Assembly (NCBI RefSeq): GCF_023073315.1
Contig: NZ_JADPJH010000010.1
Coordinates: 62,001 to 126,000, forward strand
Direction of reading: 5' to 3'
From: Bradyrhizobium sp. 1
GTDB lineage: Bacteria; Pseudomonadota; Alphaproteobacteria; Rhizobiales; Xanthobacteraceae
DNA: 64,000 nucleotides
Shown piece after piece: positions 60,756-64,000 of the stretch. Numbering within the stretch: position 1 is the first letter of the stretch; every line of letters starts with the position of its first letter. The position numbers and the translations under genes were made by a program. The notes below the pieces were generated by a model, which was not told the origin of the DNA, did no database searches, and worked only from the letters and a program-made list of their open reading frames with translations.

Positions 60756-62423
60756 CTAGATCACTCCGGTTCGTGCGCAAGCCTCCCGCCGGGCAAACCC
60801 TTTCACGAGCTTCTTGCAGGCGCGATAGCGCTCTTCCATGCTTCCTCCGCCAACGCCTGCCGGAGCGCGCGGCTCGGCGGTGCTCTCCTTCTTAACGGCA
60901 TGCGGCTGCGAGGTTTTCTCGGGCTTGGCTGAAGGCCCGACATCCTCCGGCACCGGTACAAGCTGCCAGACCGGGTGAAGCTCTATGCTCGCCGTCTCGG
61001 ATGGATTTTCCTTTTTGAAGGAAGAGAGGGCAAGAACGTTCCTCTCCAGCCTGACAGTGACCGGTGTCCCGCCGATCGAAAGCTTGTTGTCCGAGATGTA
61101 CTCTGCGAACGATCGGTTGCCCGCTTCGTCCTTCACCCACGATGTCTTCGTCGGCGGTCCCCAGAGATAGTATCCCTTGGCCAACCCCGTCGCGGAGACC
61201 TCCGTGACGATCAGCATGGCGTAGCGCCCCTTGCCGTTCGACCATCCACGCTTGTTGGACCACACGCCAACAAATCTGGAATCGGATTTGAGCGTGACGT
61301 CCTGACTGGACGAGATCGTGAAGCTCGGCAGCTTGAGCTGCTGGGCGGTCGCGATGGCGGCAACCTTCTGGTTATCCTCGGGCGAAAAAACGTTCCGAAC
61401 GACGGCTTTCGTACCTGACCCCGGACGCCCGCTCGTATCCGATGCCGGAGAAGCGGGTGATACTGCCGCCACCTCACTGGCCTTGATATCCCTGATCCGC
61501 TGGCGCGCTTCCACCGCATGGCCGCTGCGGGAATATCTGGCCAGAAACTCCTCATACGGGCCTGCCACAGTCGATGTCTGGATCGCCAACCAAAACTTCT
61601 CGTCTTCCGCAGGAGCTGCAGGCGCCGGAGACGATACGGCCGGCGCCTGAGCACTCCCGGCAGGCGCTTTCAGGTAAATCTCTTCCTTCGACAAGGAGCC
61701 GTACACAAACGGCTGCTGCTCGCGCTTGGTCGCGATCATCACGTCGTCGCGGACCCGGCGAAACAGAAACGAAATCTCGAGGCCCGGTGTTTCGATGTGG
61801 CGAAGCAACGACGCGGTAAAGGGACTGTTCCGGCCGTCGCCGTCGCTCGCCGTGGTACCATCGCGGGCGGCGTAGGCAATCAGAACGTTGTCGGACGGCT
61901 CGGTCGGCGCAAGCCCGCGAGCCACGGCCCGAGTGGCGATCGACCGCTTCATCTTCGCGGCAAATGGATTGTTGCGACAGGCGTCGAGGATGACGAGGCC
62001 CAGCTTCCGGGCCTTCGAGACCTGAAGGCTCACCGAACGCAGGCTGATGGCCTCGCTCTCGATGTCGGAGTCGCTGCGCAGCTCCGCGCTGATCGGAATC
62101 AGCCAATTCTCGCCGCCGACTTCCATGCCGTGCCCGGCGTAGAACACGACAGCAAGATCGGCTCCCTCGGCAGCCCGGCCGAACTCGACGACGGCCTTCC
62201 TCATCTCTTGCGCGGTTGCGTTCTTGACCTGGGTGACTTTGAAATCGAGTCGCTCCAACGCGCGGCCGACGTCGGCCGCATCGCGCGTCGGGTTCGGCAA
62301 CTCCGGTACCTTCTCATAGGCGCCATTACCGATGACAAGCGCAACCCGGGTCTGCTGCGCAAGCCCCGGCCGGACGAATGAGAGGGAGGTGGCGAGAAGG
62401 ACGGCTACCCAAAAAACGCGCAT
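60756..62423 (-). CDS. Caspase-family (C14) peptidase-like protein with unrecognised C-terminal region
   Basis: A 555-residue exported protein from the ATG at 62423 (MRVFWVAVLLATSLSFVRPG, a signal peptide); an ATG at 62471 would add 16 residues. The caspase domain starts at about residue 25 with RVALVIGNGAYEKVPELPNP. The catalytic His is in FYAGHGMEVGG (about 100) and the Cys in ILDACRNNPFAAK (about 150), so it looks active. A helical block follows with EKFWLAIQTSTVAGPYEEFL (about 275-295), and then a beta-rich part (about 350-500: FVGVWSNKRGWSNGKGRYAM, YYLWGPPTKTSWV) that I cannot place. The last residues (YRACKKLVKGFARREACART) hold two cysteines. Substrates and role unknown. Confidence 0.86.
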   Translation of the reverse strand: MRVFWVAVLLATSLSFVRPGLAQQTRVALVIGNGAYEKVPELPNPTRDAADVGRALERLDFKVTQVKNATAQEMRKAVVEFGRAAEGADLAVVFYAGHGMEVGGENWLIPISAELRSDSDIESEAISLRSVSLQVSKARKLGLVILDACRNNPFAAKMKRSIATRAVARGLAPTEPSDNVLIAYAARDGTTASDGDGRNSPFTASLLRHIETPGLEISFLFRRVRDDVMIATKREQQPFVYGSLSKEEIYLKAPAGSAQAPAVSSPAPAAPAEDEKFWLAIQTSTVAGPYEEFLARYSRSGHAVEARQRIRDIKASEVAAVSPASPASDTSGRPGSGTKAVVRNVFSPEDNQKVAAIATAQQLKLPSFTISSSQDVTLKSDSRFVGVWSNKRGWSNGKGRYAMLIVTEVSATGLAKGYYLWGPPTKTSWVKDEAGNRSFAEYISDNKLSIGGTPVTVRLERNVLALSSFKKENPSETASIELHPVWQLVPVPEDVGPSAKPEKTSQPHAVKKESTAEPRAPAGVGGGSMEERYRACKKLVKGFARREACARTGVI

Positions 62424-62516
62424 CAAATTCTGGCCCGGATCAAATATCAGGCGTGAGGGTAGCATTGTCATTCACCACCGCAACGGGAAAAGCTGGCATC
62501 GCGGGCGTTCAGGGAA

Positions 62517-63512
62517 TCACTGCTTGAGCGCGACCGGGTCGCCCAGCCTTGATTGCAGCGCGCCGGATGGTCGCGTGTCGTTGAACCGGCGCCGGTAGTC
62601 ACCAGGGCTGACCCCGGCGATCCGGCGGAAGCTCGAACGGAACGTGACGGTCGACTGAAAGCCGCAAGCCGCGGCGATCTGGTCCACGTAAGCTGCGCTG
62701 CTCTCCAGCAACTCCTGCGCCCGGCGGATCCGCGCGTTCAGCAGCCATTGCATCGGCGTAGTCCCGATCTGCTCCCGGAAATGGCGCGCAAAACTTCGTT
62801 CGCTCATCCCGGCCTGAGCCGCCATTCGTGCCACCGTAAGCGGGTCCGCCAAATGAGCCGCGACCCATTCGAGATGTCGCGCGAGAGAACCGTTCGAGCG
62901 CGGCGGATCGCGCCGGATGAATTGTGCCTGACCGCCTTCCCGGTTGACAGGCGCGACGGCCAGCCGTGCGGCATGAGCCGCCACGGCCTGGCCGAAGTCA
63001 CGCCTGACAAGGTGCAGACACATGTCGATGCCTGCCGACGCTCCGGCCGATGTCACGATCTCTCCCTCGTCCACATAGAGGACGTTCGGATCGACCTGCA
63101 CTTTCGGATAGCGGCTGGCGAGCTGATCGGCACACAGCCAGTGGGTGGTTGCCCGGCGCCCGTCCAGAAGGCCGGCCTCTGCGAGGACGAAAGCACCGGA
63201 GCAGATCGAGGCGATTCTCGCCCCGCGACGGTGAGCCCGGTGCAACGCGCCGAGAATGGCCTTCGACCTTGGAGCCAGAGGATTCTCTATTCCCGGCACG
63301 ATCACGGTGCCGGCGCGGGCCAGGACCTCAAGTCCGAAAGGCACCACCAGGCCGACTGCGCCGGCATCGACGCGCGCCGCCTCAGCACAAACGCGGACAT
63401 CGTAGAACGGCTTGCCGCGATCGTCCCTGAGCCGTCCGAACACTTCATAAGCGAGCGTCAGGTCGTAGGGGATCACCTGATCCATCGCGACAATGCAGAC
63501 CCTGTGAACCAT
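62517..63512 (-). CDS. GlxA-family transcriptional regulator (DJ-1/PfpI plus AraC)
   Basis: A 331-residue regulator. The N-terminal domain (about 1-185) has the DJ-1/PfpI fold with SICSGAFVLAEAGLLDGRRA, where the Cys is at the nucleophile elbow, and TSAGASAGIDMCLHLV. The C-terminal AraC-type DNA-binding domain (about 215-310) has two helix-turn-helix units: PLTVARMAAQAGMSERSFAR and YVDQIAAACGFQSTVTFRSS, followed by GVSPGDYRRRF. Members respond to betaines, arginine or other amines; the ligand is not evident. It is divergent from the DUF3817 gene (142 bases apart), a likely target. Confidence 0.93.
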   Translation of the reverse strand: MVHRVCIVAMDQVIPYDLTLAYEVFGRLRDDRGKPFYDVRVCAEAARVDAGAVGLVVPFGLEVLARAGTVIVPGIENPLAPRSKAILGALHRAHRRGARIASICSGAFVLAEAGLLDGRRATTHWLCADQLASRYPKVQVDPNVLYVDEGEIVTSAGASAGIDMCLHLVRRDFGQAVAAHAARLAVAPVNREGGQAQFIRRDPPRSNGSLARHLEWVAAHLADPLTVARMAAQAGMSERSFARHFREQIGTTPMQWLLNARIRRAQELLESSAAYVDQIAAACGFQSTVTFRSSFRRIAGVSPGDYRRRFNDTRPSGALQSRLGDPVALKQ

Positions 63513-63654
63513 GGCGTTCTATTCCCGGCGGAGCGCGTCGACCTTCATATCACGCTTTGGCAGGAATCGATCGCTCATAGGCAGAAGCGCCACTCATGAC
63601 TTCTGGCCGGATCCGCTAACCACCATCGGCAGCACACCCGCCAACGGTCAGGCC

Positions 63655-63993
63655 ATGAAAAACGAACTCAAGATCAACGTCTCCCTGCTGGGCCAACTCA
63701 AACTCGCCTCCATCATCGAAGCCGCGACGCTGGCTCTGCTCGTTTGCGTTGCCGTTCCCCTCAAGCATCTCTGGGATTGGCCGATCGGGGTGCGAGCGAT
63801 GGGGCCGGTGCACGGCCTCGCCTTCATTTTCTACGGCTGGGCGCTGCTGCAAACCGCCGGCGCCGGAATCTGGCAGCGGCACCACATCGCCTTGCTTGCC
63901 GCCTCGGCCTTCGTGCCGTTCGCGGGCCTTCTCGCGTCCCGGTACATCCGACGACGCATCGAAGCTCTGGATCGGGAATGTTCTGCGACATGA
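63655..63993 (+). CDS. DUF3817 membrane protein
   Basis: A 112-residue protein with about three membrane helices: KLASIIEAATLALLVCVAVP (about 14-33), MGPVHGLAFIFYGWALLQTA (about 48-67) and ALLAASAFVPFAGLLASRYI (about 77-97), ending in a basic tail. The order matches DUF3817, found in many actinobacteria and rhizobia, with unknown function. The ATG at 63655 follows a weak GGTCAGG site. It ends seven bases before the window edge. Confidence 0.85.
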   Translation: MKNELKINVSLLGQLKLASIIEAATLALLVCVAVPLKHLWDWPIGVRAMGPVHGLAFIFYGWALLQTAGAGIWQRHHIALLAASAFVPFAGLLASRYIRRRIEALDRECSAT

Positions 63994-64000
63994 ACTTCGC

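Overview
The window is a piece of alphaproteobacterial chromosome, most probably Bradyrhizobium or a close relative in the Nitrobacteraceae. The reasons are high GC, the gene orders atpHAGDC, mdh-sucCD-odhAB-lpd, ccmABCDG and ffh-rpsP-rimM-trmD-rplS, many DUF families typical of Rhizobiales, and gaps filled with long palindromic repeats of the sort common in that genus. Nearly everything is housekeeping. I see no rRNA, tRNA, CRISPR array, insertion sequence, prophage or replication origin.

Layout. 1-5.8 kb (minus): a class III cyclase cut by the left edge, then the F1 ATP synthase operon. 6.4-11.1 kb: RlpA behind a CtrA-like box, PriA, XerC and a DUF4337 protein. 11.3-22.4 kb (minus): a TCA-cycle block, mdh-sucC-orf-sucD-odhA-odhB-SDR-lpd, making malate dehydrogenase, succinyl-CoA synthetase and the 2-oxoglutarate dehydrogenase complex. 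22.6-25.2 kb: ZapE, a VapBC toxin-antitoxin pair and an RNA cyclic phosphodiesterase. 25.4-30.4 kb: a TesA-like esterase divergent from a YbbA/YbbP-type ABC transporter, then a Bax inhibitor-1 protein. 30.6-36 kb: GNAT, DUF2794, a 530-base gap with a candidate small RNA, DUF1223 and aconitase. 36.2-39.3 kb: cytochrome c maturation ccmABCDG. 39.5-45.3 kb: YciB, FtsY, an RluA-type pseudouridine synthase, DUF2336, MtaB and DapF. 45.5-48.3 kb: two secreted or exported proteins and a metallo-beta-lactamase-fold hydrolase. 48.6-53.9 kb: ffh-rpsP-rimM-(two paralogous secreted proteins)-trmD-rplS. 54.2-59.1 kb: leuC and leuD separated by small secreted proteins and a minimal metallopeptidase. 59.3-64 kb: a DXD glycosyltransferase, DUF6455, a caspase-family protein, a GlxA-type regulator and DUF3817.

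The genes supply respiration-linked energy (ATP synthase, TCA enzymes, cytochrome c assembly), co-translational targeting and ribosome maturation (Ffh, FtsY, S16, RimM, TrmD, L19), and leucine and diaminopimelate synthesis. The less ordinary points are the candidate structured RNA near 32 kb with three 13-bp direct repeats upstream, the tandem paralogs inside the rimM-trmD operon, a small gene between sucC and sucD, a caspase-like protein with an unrecognised C-terminal region, a perfect TTAA-N7-TTAA box before rlpA, and palindromic repeats lying inside essential operons.
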